Part shown: positions 34,740 to 45,348 of the stretch, piece after piece
How the letters are laid out: each line of letters opens with the position of its first letter
Position numbering within the stretch: position 1 is the stretch's first letter
Origin: Azoarcus sp. CIB
Lineage (GTDB): Bacteria > Pseudomonadota > Gammaproteobacteria > Burkholderiales > Rhodocyclaceae
Direction: 5' to 3'
Assembly (NCBI RefSeq): GCF_001190925.1
Contig: NZ_CP011072.1
Span: forward strand, 3,348,001-3,412,000
Length of the DNA: 64,000 nt
Translations under genes and position numbers: made by a program
Notes under the pieces: model-generated
What the model saw: the letters and a program-made list of their open reading frames with translations, nothing else
What the model was told of the DNA's origin: nothing
The model's database searches: none

Positions 34740-34769
34740 TTGGCAGAGACACCGGTACTTCCATAGAAT
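34740..34769 (+). promoter_or_regulatory. Candidate sigma-70 promoter for hrcA
   Basis: TTGGCA (34740-34745), 18 bases, then TAGAAT (34764-34769), 24 bases before the hrcA ATG. The first element is part of CTTGGCA, and CCAT lies about 13 bases on, so a weak sigma-32 reading is also possible. No CIRCE inverted repeat is present here. Confidence 0.5.
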
Positions 34770-34792
34770 CGGGGAAATAACTTCTTACCGTC

Positions 34793-35821
34793 ATGAAACC
34801 GCTCGACCCGCGCTCCCAGATCCTGCTCAAGACACTTATCGAACGCTACATCGTGGAAGGGCAGCCCGTGGGCTCTCGCGCGCTGTCGCGCTACTCGGGG
34901 CTCGAGCTGTCGCCCGCGACGGTACGCAACGTGATGAGCGACCTCGAGGAGATGGGCTTCATCGCGAGCCCCCACACTTCGGCCGGGCGCATTCCGACGG
35001 CACTTGGCTACCGCTTCTTCGTCGACTCGCTGCTGACCGTTCAGCCGCTGGAACAGGCGCAATTGCGCGAACTCAAGGGGCATCTTCAGCCCGACCAGCC
35101 CCAGCGCCTGATCAGCTCTGCGTCGCACCTGCTGTCCGAGCTGACACAGTTTGCAGGAGTCGTCGTTTCGCCGCATCGCGACCTGATCAAGATCCGCCAG
35201 ATCGAATTCATCAGCGTGTCGGAAAACCGCATCCTGCTGATCATAGTCACCACGGCAGGCGACGTGCAGAACCGCATCATCCATACGCGGCGCTCGTACT
35301 CACCCTCCGAACTGGTCGAAGCGGCGAACTATCTGACCGAACACTGTGCCGGGCTGGGGTTCGATGACATTCGTACGCGCATCCGGGCCGAGCTGAAACA
35401 GTTGCGCAGCGACATGAGCGAACTGATGAATGCGGCGGTCGAAACCGGCAGCGCTGCGGCCGAGGACGACACCTCCCGCTACGTACTGTCGGGCGAGACG
35501 AACCTGCTCGACGTCGAGGACCTTTCGTCGAACATGGCGCGGTTGCGCGAGTTGTTCAAGCTGTTCGAGCAGAAGACCGGACTCATCCAGCTCCTCGACC
35601 TGTCCAACCGCGCCCAGGGGGTGCAGATCTTCATCGGTGACGAATCGGGACTGGCGCAACTCGACGGCTGCAGCGTCGTGACTGCGGGTTACGAGGTCAA
35701 CGGCCGCATCGTCGGCTCGGTCGGCGTGATCGGACCGACACGCATGGCTTATGATCGTGTGATTCCCATCGTCGACATCACGGCTCGCCTACTCTCGAAC
35801 GCGCTGTCGAACGCGAACTGA
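34793..35821 (+). CDS. hrcA: Heat-inducible transcription repressor HrcA
   Basis: A 342-residue repressor that binds CIRCE operators of chaperone genes, with activity set by GroEL in other bacteria. The N-terminal winged helix has [20 protein letters not shown] and [20 protein letters not shown], and residues 60-70 read [11 protein letters not shown], a HrcA hallmark. The C-terminal GAF-like domain ends with [16 protein letters not shown]. It precedes hemH by 30 bases and lies 4 kb from grpE-dnaK-dnaJ. Confidence 0.97.
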   Translation: MKPLDPRSQILLKTLIERYIVEGQPVGSRALSRYSGLELSPATVRNVMSDLEEMGFIASPHTSAGRIPTALGYRFFVDSLLTVQPLEQAQLRELKGHLQPDQPQRLISSASHLLSELTQFAGVVVSPHRDLIKIRQIEFISVSENRILLIIVTTAGDVQNRIIHTRRSYSPSELVEAANYLTEHCAGLGFDDIRTRIRAELKQLRSDMSELMNAAVETGSAAAEDDTSRYVLSGETNLLDVEDLSSNMARLRELFKLFEQKTGLIQLLDLSNRAQGVQIFIGDESGLAQLDGCSVVTAGYEVNGRIVGSVGVIGPTRMAYDRVIPIVDITARLLSNALSNAN

Positions 35822-35851
35822 GCGACGCGCCGCAATCACACAAGGATCAGC

Positions 35852-36949
35852 ATGGCCCGTTACTGGCCCGAACCCGCCTGGACGCATGGCACACCTGCAC
35901 GCACGGGCGTGTTGCTCGTCAACCTGGGCTCCCCCGCTGCCCCCACCGCCGCAGCCGTCCGCCCATACCTCAAGCAGTTCCTGTCCGACCCGCGGGTTGT
36001 CGAGATCCCCGCCCCGGTCTGGTGGCCCATCCTCAACGGCATCATCCTGAACACCCGCCCGCGGAAGTCCGCCGCCAAATACGCGACGATCTGGATGGAC
36101 GAAGGGTCACCGCTGAAGGTGCATACCGAGCGTCAGACGAAGCTGCTTGCAGGCTACCTTGGCCATCGCGATATCGTGGGCCTACAGGTCGAATGGGCGA
36201 TGCGCTACGGTTCGCCCTCGGTGCCGGACGTGCTGAACCGCATGAAGGCTGACGGCTGCAACCGCATCCTGATCGTTCCGATGTATCCGCAATTTGCCGC
36301 CAGCACGACCGCAAGCGTGCTGGACGAAGTCGCGAACTGCTTCGTGCACTGGCGCAACCAGCCCGAAATCCGCTACGTGCGCAGTTTCCACGACCACCCG
36401 GGCTATATCGCGGCGCTCGCCCAGAGCGTGCGCGACCACTGGATGAAGAATGGCGAGGGCGACAAGCTGGTCATGAGCTTTCACGGCATCCCGCGGCGAT
36501 CGCTCGACCTCGGCGACCCCTATCACTGCGAATGCCACGTGACGGCACGCCTGCTCGCCAGGGAACTCGGACTGACGGACGACCGTTGGCAACTGACCTT
36601 CCAGTCGCGCTTCGGCAAGGCCGAATGGCTCAAACCCTACACCCAGCCAACGCTCGAAGCGATGGCGCGCCAAGGCACGGAACGCGTCGACGTGATGTGT
36701 CCGGGCTTTCCGGCGGACTGTCTGGAGACGCTCGAGGAGATCGCAATGGAATGCCGCCATGCGTTCCTGTCGTGCGGCGGGAAGGAATTCCACTACATCC
36801 CGTGCCTGAACGAGCGTGACGACTGGATCACGGCGCTGACCGACATCGTGCGCGACAACCTCGGCAACTGGTTGACCCGCCCGCCCGCGGGGCCACAGGA
36901 CCTCGCCGCCAGCGCCCAGCGCGCGCGCGTTGCCGGCGCGACGTGCTGA
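35852..36949 (+). CDS. hemH: Ferrochelatase
   Basis: A 365-residue enzyme that inserts Fe2+ into protoporphyrin IX, the last step of protoheme synthesis. N-terminal [20 protein letters not shown], the metal-site histidine in [17 protein letters not shown] and the conserved acidic segment [19 protein letters not shown] identify it. Full length; the last 20 residues are Ala/Arg-rich and variable. It probably shares a transcript with hrcA. Confidence 0.97.
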   Translation: MARYWPEPAWTHGTPARTGVLLVNLGSPAAPTAAAVRPYLKQFLSDPRVVEIPAPVWWPILNGIILNTRPRKSAAKYATIWMDEGSPLKVHTERQTKLLAGYLGHRDIVGLQVEWAMRYGSPSVPDVLNRMKADGCNRILIVPMYPQFAASTTASVLDEVANCFVHWRNQPEIRYVRSFHDHPGYIAALAQSVRDHWMKNGEGDKLVMSFHGIPRRSLDLGDPYHCECHVTARLLARELGLTDDRWQLTFQSRFGKAEWLKPYTQPTLEAMARQGTERVDVMCPGFPADCLETLEEIAMECRHAFLSCGGKEFHYIPCLNERDDWITALTDIVRDNLGNWLTRPPAGPQDLAASAQRARVAGATC

Positions 36950-37089
36950 CAATGGATCCGCGACACGAACTCGCGCTCGCCGACTCGGAGGACACCCGCA
37001 TCCGGGCGCGGTTCCGGCATCACCGCGACTGACCGCGGCCCGCAGCGGGCCAGCGCGAGGGGCATGTACGGAAAGTGCCGCGACCGGCC

Positions 37090-37116
37090 TGAAGTTTTTC
37101 CGAAATCTGCCGTTAA
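37090..37116 (+). promoter_or_regulatory. Sigma-28 (FliA) flagellar-type promoter
   Basis: TGAAGTTT (37090-37097), exactly 11 bases, then GCCGTTAA (37109-37116), against the sigma-28 consensus TAAAGTTT-N11-GCCGATAA: 14 of 16 positions at the right spacing. It lies in the 200-base hemH gap and would start transcription about 25-30 bases before the ATG at 37150. The rest of the gap is GC-rich, with no other gene I can support. Confidence 0.7.
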
Positions 37117-37149
37117 AACCTGCGCTTGAGTGGGTCGCAGGGAACCGTC

Positions 37150-38214
37150 ATGAAAATTGCATCGGCAGACATTCAGCTTCAGGCTTCGCACCTATCCTTC
37201 AGTCGCCGCGAGACCTCGGAGCGGCTCGAGATGTGGGTCGGCGAACGTCCCGCCAGCGCGGGGCGGAACAACGGCATCGGCGTCGCCGCAAGCGCGGGCG
37301 TGCGGCCCGAGGTGCAAATTTCCAGGGATGCCCTCGAGGCCCAGGAGGCCGAGGCTGCGGAGAACGATTCCGGGGAAGACGGCCTCGACCCGCGATTCCG
37401 CTTCCTCAAGCACCTGATCGAGGCACTGACGGGGCGCGCGATCCACACCCTGCAGTCAAGCGATTTCCACGCTGATCAGGCTGCAGCGGCAGTCATCGAG
37501 CAGCCGCCCGCCGAAGGCCGCCGCGCGGACGCCCCGCGACGCGCGGGATTCGGCATCGAGTACGACTTTCGCTCGGTGTCTCAGGAATACGAATACACGA
37601 GCTTCGAAGCCGCGGGCGTTGTCAGGACCACTGACGGCCAGGAAATCCGCTTCAATCTGGAACTGGAGATGGAACGCGCGTATGCCGAAACCTCGAACGT
37701 CCAGGTGCGTCTTGGCGATGCGCGCGTGAAGGACCCGCTGGTGCTCGATTTTGCCGGCACGTCCGCCCAGCTTTCAGACGTGCGTTTCGCCTTTGACCTC
37801 GATGCCGACGGCAAGACCGAAGACGTGCCGATGCTTGGCGGTGGTCGCGGCTACCTCGCCATTGACCGCAATCTGAACGGCCGCATCGACGACGGCGCCG
37901 AACTTTTCGGGCCGACAACCGGCGACGGCTTCGCCGAACTGGCAGCGCTCGATACCGACGGCAGCGGCTGGATCGACGAAGCCGACGCGAAATTTGCCGA
38001 TCTCCGCATCTGGACCCCGACTGCCGACGGCGCCGGCAGCGTCGTGACGGCGTCGGAAGCCGCCGTCGGCGCACTCTACCTGGGGAGGGTCGCCACGCCG
38101 TTCGAGTTGCGCGGAGCAGCGAACGACACGCTTGGCGTGATGCGCTCCACCAGCATCTATCTGCGGGAGGACGGCACCACCGGTACCGTCAGCCAGGTCG
38201 ACCTGAGCATATAG
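37150..38214 (+). CDS. Protein with EF-hand/VCBS-like calcium loops, probable sigma-28 regulon member
   Basis: A 354-residue protein of unknown function. Residues 1-35 (MKIASADIQLQASHLSFSRR, then SERLEMWVGERP) resemble the start of uncharacterised proteobacterial proteins I recall. A charged, low-complexity stretch covers 40-130. Three Asp-rich loops follow: FDLDADGK (215-222), IDRNLNGRIDDGAELFG (238-254) and LDTDGSGWIDEADAKFADL (267-285). The last has D268, D270, S272, W274, D276 and D279, an EF-hand-like spacing. No signal peptide or membrane helix is seen. The start at 37150 is preferred over one eight codons upstream: it sits behind AGGGA, and the upstream ATG lies at the expected transcription start. 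Calcium binding is inferred. Confidence 0.75.
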   Translation: MKIASADIQLQASHLSFSRRETSERLEMWVGERPASAGRNNGIGVAASAGVRPEVQISRDALEAQEAEAAENDSGEDGLDPRFRFLKHLIEALTGRAIHTLQSSDFHADQAAAAVIEQPPAEGRRADAPRRAGFGIEYDFRSVSQEYEYTSFEAAGVVRTTDGQEIRFNLELEMERAYAETSNVQVRLGDARVKDPLVLDFAGTSAQLSDVRFAFDLDADGKTEDVPMLGGGRGYLAIDRNLNGRIDDGAELFGPTTGDGFAELAALDTDGSGWIDEADAKFADLRIWTPTADGAGSVVTASEAAVGALYLGRVATPFELRGAANDTLGVMRSTSIYLREDGTTGTVSQVDLSI

Positions 38215-38233
38215 GCCTGCAGGAGCCGGGGCT

Positions 38234-39595
38234 TCAGTCCTCGACCAGCTGCAGGTCGAGCCCCGAGGCGGTGAACTTGCCAGCCATTGCCGGCTCGCCG
38301 TTTGCCGAGAGTTCGCGCAGCGCTTCACCGAGGCGCCGAACGGCGACCGTAGCCAGCATCGTGCGGAACAGCTCGCGCAACTCGTCGGTTGCGAGCGCCA
38401 ACGCGGAAGGGTTGACCTCGAGATAGATCGTCGAATTCACCGAGGTGACCGTCGTCATGTGACGATGCTGGACGCTGTCGAGCCACGCGATCTCGCCGAA
38501 CACCTCGCCCACGCCGCGGCGACTCACACGCCGGCCATCGACCGACACCTCCACCTCGCCATCGACGACAACGCCGAAGCGCTGGTCCGCATCGCCCTCG
38601 CGAATCAGCGTCGTTCCGCCATCGACGACGCGCCACGACGAAATGCGCAACACCTCCCACAGCTCGATGTCATCGAACTCGGTGAAGAAAGCCAGCTTGC
38701 GCAGCAGCGAGAAGCGGCTAGTGTCGGGCGGCACAAAGGTATCGTCGACCAGCTGATAGCGCACCGCCGAGAGCTCCTTGGCAAACTCTGCACCGTTCTT
38801 GTAGCGCGAATACAGGTCCTTTTCGAGCGCCTTGCGGATCACGCCATCGATCTGGTCGGGCAACTCGGGATTGAGCTGCGAGACCCGCGGCGGATCGACA
38901 TTGATGATCTTGTAGATCAGCTGCGCCGGATTGCTCGCCCGGAAAGGCAGTCGTCCGGTGAGGAGATTGAACAGCACGACCCCGAGCGAATAAAGATCGG
39001 TCTTCTGATTGAGTTGATAGCCCTTGATCTGCTCCGGACTCATGTAGGCCGGCGAACCGACTCCCATGATGAAGGTCGAGTCCGACTCCACCTTCTTGCT
39101 GATGTTCAGCGCGAGACCGAAGTCCGTGATCTTCACGTTGTCCTGATCATCGACGAGGATGTTCGCCGGCTTGATGTCGCGATGGACGATGCCCTGCCGA
39201 TAGGCGTAGTCGAGCGCCATGCAGCACTTGAACACGATCCCGATCGCCCGGTGCACCGGCAGCATGCGCTCGAAGCTGCAATAGCGCTCGAGCGATTCTC
39301 CCGGGAAATACTCCATGACGACGTAGGACTGCTCGGCTTCGATCACGACGTCGTGCACGTGGATGATGTGCGGATGATCGAGGCGCGTCGAAACCGCCCT
39401 TTCCGCCTTGAGCAACTTCAGCAGGCGCCGGTTCCACTTCGACTCGTCCTTCGACTTGTCGTTGAAACGGATCAGCTTGACGGCGACCGGCACCGGCCAA
39501 TCGGCGGACTCCGCCATATAGACGACCGCCGTCGCACCGCGGCCCACCTCCTTCACGATGCGGTACTTCCCGATTGTCAGCGGCATCTCGCTCAT
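38234..39595 (-). CDS. Ser/Thr protein kinase with C-terminal cyclic-nucleotide-binding domain
   Basis: A 453-residue cytosolic protein. Residues 10-280 form a Hanks-type kinase: Gly-rich loop VGRGATAVVY (17-26), ATP lysine K40 in VAVKL, catalytic IVHRDIKPANIL with D140, metal-binding ITDFG with D158, and GSPAYMSPEQ (180-189). All key residues are present, so it should be active. Residues 297-395 form a cNMP-binding domain with FGEIA (366-370). E368 and R378 are 10 residues apart, as in CRP E72/R82, but H379 replaces the usual Ser/Thr/Ala. There is no membrane helix. It is convergent with the EF-hand-like gene (19-base gap) and divergent from grpE. Ligand and targets are unknown. Confidence 0.88.
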   Translation of the reverse strand: MSEMPLTIGKYRIVKEVGRGATAVVYMAESADWPVPVAVKLIRFNDKSKDESKWNRRLLKLLKAERAVSTRLDHPHIIHVHDVVIEAEQSYVVMEYFPGESLERYCSFERMLPVHRAIGIVFKCCMALDYAYRQGIVHRDIKPANILVDDQDNVKITDFGLALNISKKVESDSTFIMGVGSPAYMSPEQIKGYQLNQKTDLYSLGVVLFNLLTGRLPFRASNPAQLIYKIINVDPPRVSQLNPELPDQIDGVIRKALEKDLYSRYKNGAEFAKELSAVRYQLVDDTFVPPDTSRFSLLRKLAFFTEFDDIELWEVLRISSWRVVDGGTTLIREGDADQRFGVVVDGEVEVSVDGRRVSRRGVGEVFGEIAWLDSVQHRHMTTVTSVNSTIYLEVNPSALALATDELRELFRTMLATVAVRRLGEALRELSANGEPAMAGKFTASGLDLQLVED

Positions 39596-39620
39596 GTGTG
39601 ATCCGGACCCAGCCTCTCGC

Positions 39621-39636
39621 GCGACTTTCAAGTCGC
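39621..39636. promoter_or_regulatory. Perfect palindrome between kinase and grpE genes
   Basis: GCGACTT-TC-AAGTCGC, a 7-bp perfect inverted repeat, lies 25 bases upstream of the kinase ATG in the divergent region. It could be an operator or an RNA hairpin in the kinase leader. No T-run follows. Confidence 0.45.
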
Positions 39637-39704
39637 TGTGCGGACTTTAATCCTGACATATGCAGGCGCACACCGGCAACCCGACAAATTTTTGTAACCA
39701 TCCC

Positions 39705-39732
39705 CTTGAAACGGGAACACCCGACCCAATCT
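39705..39732 (+). promoter_or_regulatory. Sigma-32 heat-shock promoter of grpE
   Basis: CTTGAAA (39705-39711), 13 bases, then CCCAATCT (39725-39732), close to the sigma-32 consensus CTTGAAA / CCCCATNT. It lies 36 bases before the grpE ATG. Confidence 0.75.
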
Positions 39733-39767
39733 CACGCCCGTCGAACGAACACAGGGAGTTCCACCCC

Positions 39768-40346
39768 ATGCAGGAAAACAAGCCCTCCGCCGAGGCCCCC
39801 GAAGAGCTGCTGCAGGCCACCGCAGAACAATCCGGCAACGCCCCCCAGAACGAAACGACCGCCGAGCCCATGGGCGACACGATGCCCAGCCTCGAGGAGT
39901 CGCTGCGCGTGGCCGAGCTGAAGGCCGCCGAGCATCACGATGCCTGGCTGCGAGCCAAAGCCGATAGCGAAAATATCCGGCGGCGTGCGCAGGAAGACAT
40001 CGCCAAGGCGTCGAAGTTCGCGGCGGAAAAGTTCGCAAATGCCATGCTGCCGGTCAAGGACAGCCTTGAAGCCGCCCTGGCGACGGAAAACCAGACGATC
40101 GAAAGTCTTCGCGAAGGTGTCGAGTTGACCCTGAAACAGCTCACCGCCGCCTTCCAGAACGCCGGCGTGACCGACGAGAACCCCGTCGGAAGTAAGTTCG
40201 ACCCCAACCGCCACCAGGCCATCGCAATGGTCGAGGGCGACGGCGAACCGAACACCGTGGTGAGCGTGCTGCAGAAGGGCTACCTGCTGCACGAGCGCGT
40301 GCTGCGTCCGGCAATGGTAACCGTCTCCAAGAGCAAGAGTGCCTGA
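39768..40346 (+). CDS. grpE: DnaK nucleotide exchange factor GrpE
   Basis: A 192-residue co-chaperone that releases ADP from DnaK. A long N-terminal helix/coiled coil (about 45-100, [20 protein letters not shown] then [19 protein letters not shown]) is followed by the beta-domain with [20 protein letters not shown] and a C-terminal [19 protein letters not shown]. The ATG at 39768 has AGGGAG upstream; a frame extension of 36 codons crosses the promoter and is rejected. dnaK follows. Confidence 0.97.
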   Translation: MQENKPSAEAPEELLQATAEQSGNAPQNETTAEPMGDTMPSLEESLRVAELKAAEHHDAWLRAKADSENIRRRAQEDIAKASKFAAEKFANAMLPVKDSLEAALATENQTIESLREGVELTLKQLTAAFQNAGVTDENPVGSKFDPNRHQAIAMVEGDGEPNTVVSVLQKGYLLHERVLRPAMVTVSKSKSA

Positions 40347-40359
40347 GTTCGGGACACCA

Positions 40360-40387
40360 CTTGAAATCGACGACGACACCCCTAACT
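40360..40387 (+). promoter_or_regulatory. Second sigma-32-like promoter, before dnaK
   Basis: CTTGAAA (40360-40366), 12 bases, then CCCCTAAC (40379-40386), in the grpE-dnaK gap, 88 bases before the dnaK ATG. The -35 is a perfect match; the -10 matches only in its CCCC. Confidence 0.55.
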
Positions 40388-40475
40388 AACTGACAGCGCA
40401 ATCCGGCAAGCCGAGGCCCCGAGCGGAGCAAACCGCCCGCCTCCCCGGCTTCCCCCTCACCCGAAAGGAACTGAC

Positions 40476-42407
<1,932 letters not shown>

Positions 42408-42431
42408 TCGCTCGCCGGGCGGCGAGATGAT

Positions 42432-42476
42432 GGCCGAGCCGACGCCGGAGCAGCATTTCCGGCAGGCTCGGCCTTT
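42432..42476 (+). terminator. Hairpin with T-run between dnaK and dnaJ
   Basis: GGCCGAGCC (42432-42440) pairs perfectly with GGCTCGGCC (42465-42473) around an inner GCCGGA/TCCGGC stem, followed by TTT. It would partly end transcription after dnaK, so that less dnaJ is made. Confidence 0.7.
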
Positions 42477-42523
42477 GCATGACAGGGAGGCCCGTGCGGC
42501 CACCCCAGCCTGAGCGACAGGAA

Positions 42524-43651
42524 ATGGCAACGAAACGGGATTACTACGACGTACTGGGTGTCAATCGCGACGCCTCGGACGACGAAATCAAGAAGGCCTA
42601 CCGCAAGCTGGCCATGAAGCACCATCCGGACCGCAATCCGGAAAGCAAGGACGCCGAGGACAAGTTCAAGGAGGCCAAGGAAGCCTACGAGATCCTCTCC
42701 GACGCACAGAAGCGCGGCGCCTACGACCGCTACGGCCACGCCGGCGTCGATCCATCGGCCGGCGCGGGACCCGGCGGCCAGGGCTTCGACGGTTTTTCCG
42801 ACGCGTTTTCGGACATCTTCGGGGACATCTTCGGCGGAAGCGGCGGACGCGGCCGCTCGAATGTCTATCGTGGCGCAGACCTGCGCTATAACCTCGAGAT
42901 CTCGCTGGAAGAAGCCGCACGCGGCGCGGAAAAGACAATCCGCATTCCGACCGTGGAAGAGTGCGACACCTGCCACGGCAGCGGCGCAAAGCCCGGCACC
43001 CAGCCCAAGCCCTGCCCCACCTGCGGCGGCGCGGGCCAGGTGCGCATCCAGCAGGGTTTCTTCTCGATCCAGCAGACCTGCCCGAAGTGCCACGGCACCG
43101 GTCGCATCATCCCCGACCCCTGCCGCGACTGCGGCGGCGCCGGTCGCGTGAAGCGCCAGAAGACGCTTGAAGTGAAGATTCCCGCGGGCATCGACGAAGG
43201 CATGCGCCTGCGCCATGCGGGCCACGGCGAGCCCGGCGTCAATGGCGGCCCCCCGGGCGACCTCTACGTCGAGATCCACATCCGGCAGCACTCGGTGTTC
43301 CAGCGCGACCACGACGACCTGCACTGCGAGATGCCGATCAGCTTCACGACCGCCGCGCTGGGCGGAGAGATCGAAATTCCGACGCTCGAGGGCATGGCAC
43401 GCCTCAAGATCCCCGCCGAGACGCAGAGCGGGCGAGTCTTCCGCCTGCGCGGTAAAGGCATCCGCAACGTGCGCTCGCAGGCGCACGGCGACCTGATGTG
43501 CCACGTCGTCGTCGAGACCCCGGTAAACCTTACCGAGCGTCAGAAGGAACTGCTGCGGGAATTCGAGGAAGTGTCACGCGGCGATGCCGATCGCCACAAC
43601 CCCAAGGCCAAGTCCTGGATGGACAAGGTGAAGGAGTTCTTCGGCGGCTGA
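42524..43651 (+). CDS. dnaJ: Chaperone protein DnaJ (Hsp40)
   Basis: A 375-residue co-chaperone that stimulates DnaK ATPase. The J-domain (1-70) has [20 protein letters not shown] with HPD; a Gly/Phe-rich region follows; the zinc domain has four CxxCxGxG repeats: [24 protein letters not shown] and CRDCGGAG. The ATG at 42524 ([13 protein letters not shown]) is supported by AGGA upstream and by the family; a 15-codon extension is unlikely. Confidence 0.97.
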   Translation: MATKRDYYDVLGVNRDASDDEIKKAYRKLAMKHHPDRNPESKDAEDKFKEAKEAYEILSDAQKRGAYDRYGHAGVDPSAGAGPGGQGFDGFSDAFSDIFGDIFGGSGGRGRSNVYRGADLRYNLEISLEEAARGAEKTIRIPTVEECDTCHGSGAKPGTQPKPCPTCGGAGQVRIQQGFFSIQQTCPKCHGTGRIIPDPCRDCGGAGRVKRQKTLEVKIPAGIDEGMRLRHAGHGEPGVNGGPPGDLYVEIHIRQHSVFQRDHDDLHCEMPISFTTAALGGEIEIPTLEGMARLKIPAETQSGRVFRLRGKGIRNVRSQAHGDLMCHVVVETPVNLTERQKELLREFEEVSRGDADRHNPKAKSWMDKVKEFFGG

Positions 43652-43660
43652 CGCCGCCCA

Positions 43661-43749
43661 CGGATCGCTCGCGCGGCGGGAAACCGCGGCGCAAGCGATC
43701 CGAACCCGCTTGCCGCCATCCGTTTGCACCCCGCATAGCGGGGCGCAAA
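43661..43749. terminator. Two hairpins between convergent dnaJ and cysS
   Basis: First: CGGATCGCT and AGCGATCCG (ends 43661 and 43702) close a long stem with one mismatch around an inner GCGG-GAAA-CCGC hairpin. Second: TTTGC-A-CCCCGC pairs with GCGGGG-C-GCAAA (43723-43749) around ATA. Neither is followed by a long T-run. They occupy most of the 110-base gap and probably stop both convergent transcripts. Confidence 0.5.
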
Positions 43750-43761
43750 ACCATCAAGCGC

Positions 43762-45144
43762 CTACGCGCGCCGCCACAGAGTCCCCTGCGGCGTATCCTC
43801 GAGCGCGATGCCACGTGCCAGCAAGTCAGCACGAATGCGGTCCGCCTCGGCAAAATTTCTCGCCTTCTTGGCCTGGATGCGCTGCTCGATCAGTGCCTCG
43901 ATCTCAACCGCCTCGTCACCCCCCGTTTCCGAAGTGCTGCTCTGGAGGAAGGCAAGAGGATCGCGTCCGAGCAGGCCGAGCACCCCACCCAAGCCCTTCA
44001 GCTGTGCCGCCATGGCCGCGGAGCCGCTGCGGTTCGCTTCGTTCGCGAGATCGAACAGCACGGCGACCGCCTCGGCGGTATTGAAGTCGTCGTCCATCGC
44101 TTCGCGAAAACGCCGCGCGTGCGCCTCCTCCCAGTCGACCGGTGCATCCGCTGGCACGACGTTGCGCAGCGCCGTGTACAAGCGCGTGAGGGCCTGACGG
44201 GCATCCTCGAGATGCGCGTCCGAATAATTGAGCGGACTGCGATAGTGGGCGCGCAAAATGAAGAAGCGCACCACCTCGGCGTCGTACTTCTTCAGCACAT
44301 CGCGAATCGTGAAGAAATTGCCGAGCGACTTCGACATCTTCTCGTCATCGACGCGGACAAAGCCGTTGTGCATCCAGTAGTTCACGAAGGTGTGCCCGTG
44401 GGCACCCTCCGACTGCGCGATTTCGTTTTCGTGGTGCGGAAACTGCAGGTCCTGCCCGCCGCCGTGGATGTCGAAATGCTCGCCGAGCAGGTCCGAACTC
44501 ATCGCGGAGCATTCGATGTGCCAGCCGGGGCGCCCCTCGCCCCACGGAGACGCCCACTTCACCTCCGTCGGCTCTTCGGTGCGTGCATGCTTCCACAGCA
44601 CGAAATCGAGCGGATCGTGCTTCTCGCCCGCAATCTCCACACGCTCGCCGGCGCGCAGCTCGTCCACCGACTTGCCCGACAGCTTGCCGTAACCGTCGAA
44701 CTTGCGCACCGAGTAGCATACGTCGCGATTCTCGGCGACGTATGCGAGTCCCTTATGGTGCAGCCGCTCGATCAGGGATTGCATCTGCCCCACATACTCC
44801 GTCGCACGCGGCTCATGGTCGGGCCGCATCACGCCGAGCGCGTCGGCATCCTCGTGCATCGCGGCGATGAACCGGTCGGTCAGCGAACGGATCGATTCGC
44901 CGTTCTCACCAGCACGACGAATGATTTTGTCATCAATATCCGTGATGTTCCTGACATACACGAGATCGAGCCCGCTCGCCCGCAGCCAGCGCGCGACCAA
45001 ATCGAACACGACCATCACACGAGCATGACCGAGGTGGCAAAAATCATACACAGTCATGCCACAAACATACATCCGAACCTTTCCAGGCTCGATCGGAACG
45101 AAGATTTCTTTCTTTCGCGTCAGTGTGTTGTGGATCTGAAGCAT
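43762..45144 (-). CDS. cysS: Cysteinyl-tRNA synthetase
   Basis: A 460-residue class I aminoacyl-tRNA synthetase. The HIGH-type motif is [10 protein letters not shown], preceded by the zinc cysteine in [10 protein letters not shown], and further zinc ligands lie in [14 protein letters not shown] appears as [13 protein letters not shown]. The start at 45144 ([13 protein letters not shown]) follows the family; a 38-codon extension upstream has no resemblance. Confidence 0.97.
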   Translation of the reverse strand: MLQIHNTLTRKKEIFVPIEPGKVRMYVCGMTVYDFCHLGHARVMVVFDLVARWLRASGLDLVYVRNITDIDDKIIRRAGENGESIRSLTDRFIAAMHEDADALGVMRPDHEPRATEYVGQMQSLIERLHHKGLAYVAENRDVCYSVRKFDGYGKLSGKSVDELRAGERVEIAGEKHDPLDFVLWKHARTEEPTEVKWASPWGEGRPGWHIECSAMSSDLLGEHFDIHGGGQDLQFPHHENEIAQSEGAHGHTFVNYWMHNGFVRVDDEKMSKSLGNFFTIRDVLKKYDAEVVRFFILRAHYRSPLNYSDAHLEDARQALTRLYTALRNVVPADAPVDWEEAHARRFREAMDDDFNTAEAVAVLFDLANEANRSGSAAMAAQLKGLGGVLGLLGRDPLAFLQSSTSETGGDEAVEIEALIEQRIQAKKARNFAEADRIRADLLARGIALEDTPQGTLWRRA

Positions 45145-45270
45145 GGCATTTTCCGCAAGGCGGCACAGAAAGACAGCATTCGACGGGACGGTATTCCGCG
45201 CAAGAGCGAAGCGCAATGCGGAAAGCGTCGGGGAGGGCCGCCACGTTCGCGCCGGCACTGCTACCCCGCC

Positions 45271-45299
45271 GTGATGCGACTCCCGTTATTTGATAGAAT
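45271..45299 (+). promoter_or_regulatory. Extended -10 promoter for the TPR/L,D-transpeptidase group
   Basis: TGATAGAAT, an extended -10 (TGn plus TAGAAT at 45294-45299), lies 17 bases after a poor -35 (GTGATG). It is in the 204-base cysS-TPR gap, about 50 bases before the ATG. I see nothing else convincing in that gap. Confidence 0.45.
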
Positions 45300-45348
45300 G
45301 TCGCGTTAAGTCCGCGTGGATCAACGGAAACCGAGCGATTCTAACACA

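Noticed and set aside
34709-35284. A long N-terminal extension of NAD kinase (about 190 residues)
   Set aside because: It is antisense to hrcA, lacks family similarity, and an ATG at 34708 gives a normal NadK.
36952-37032. A 26-codon ATG reading frame just after hemH
   Set aside because: No SD, no recognisable product, and it lies in GC-rich sequence where short open frames are expected.
36950-37060. A hemH terminator at the small GGCCCG/CGGGCC repeat
   Set aside because: Only a 6-bp stem with a 3-base loop and no T-run after it.
39620-39650. A second sigma-28-like promoter upstream of the kinase (TAAAGTCC on the minus strand)
   Set aside because: The -35-like part matches, but 11 bases on there is TGAAAGTC instead of GCCGATAA.
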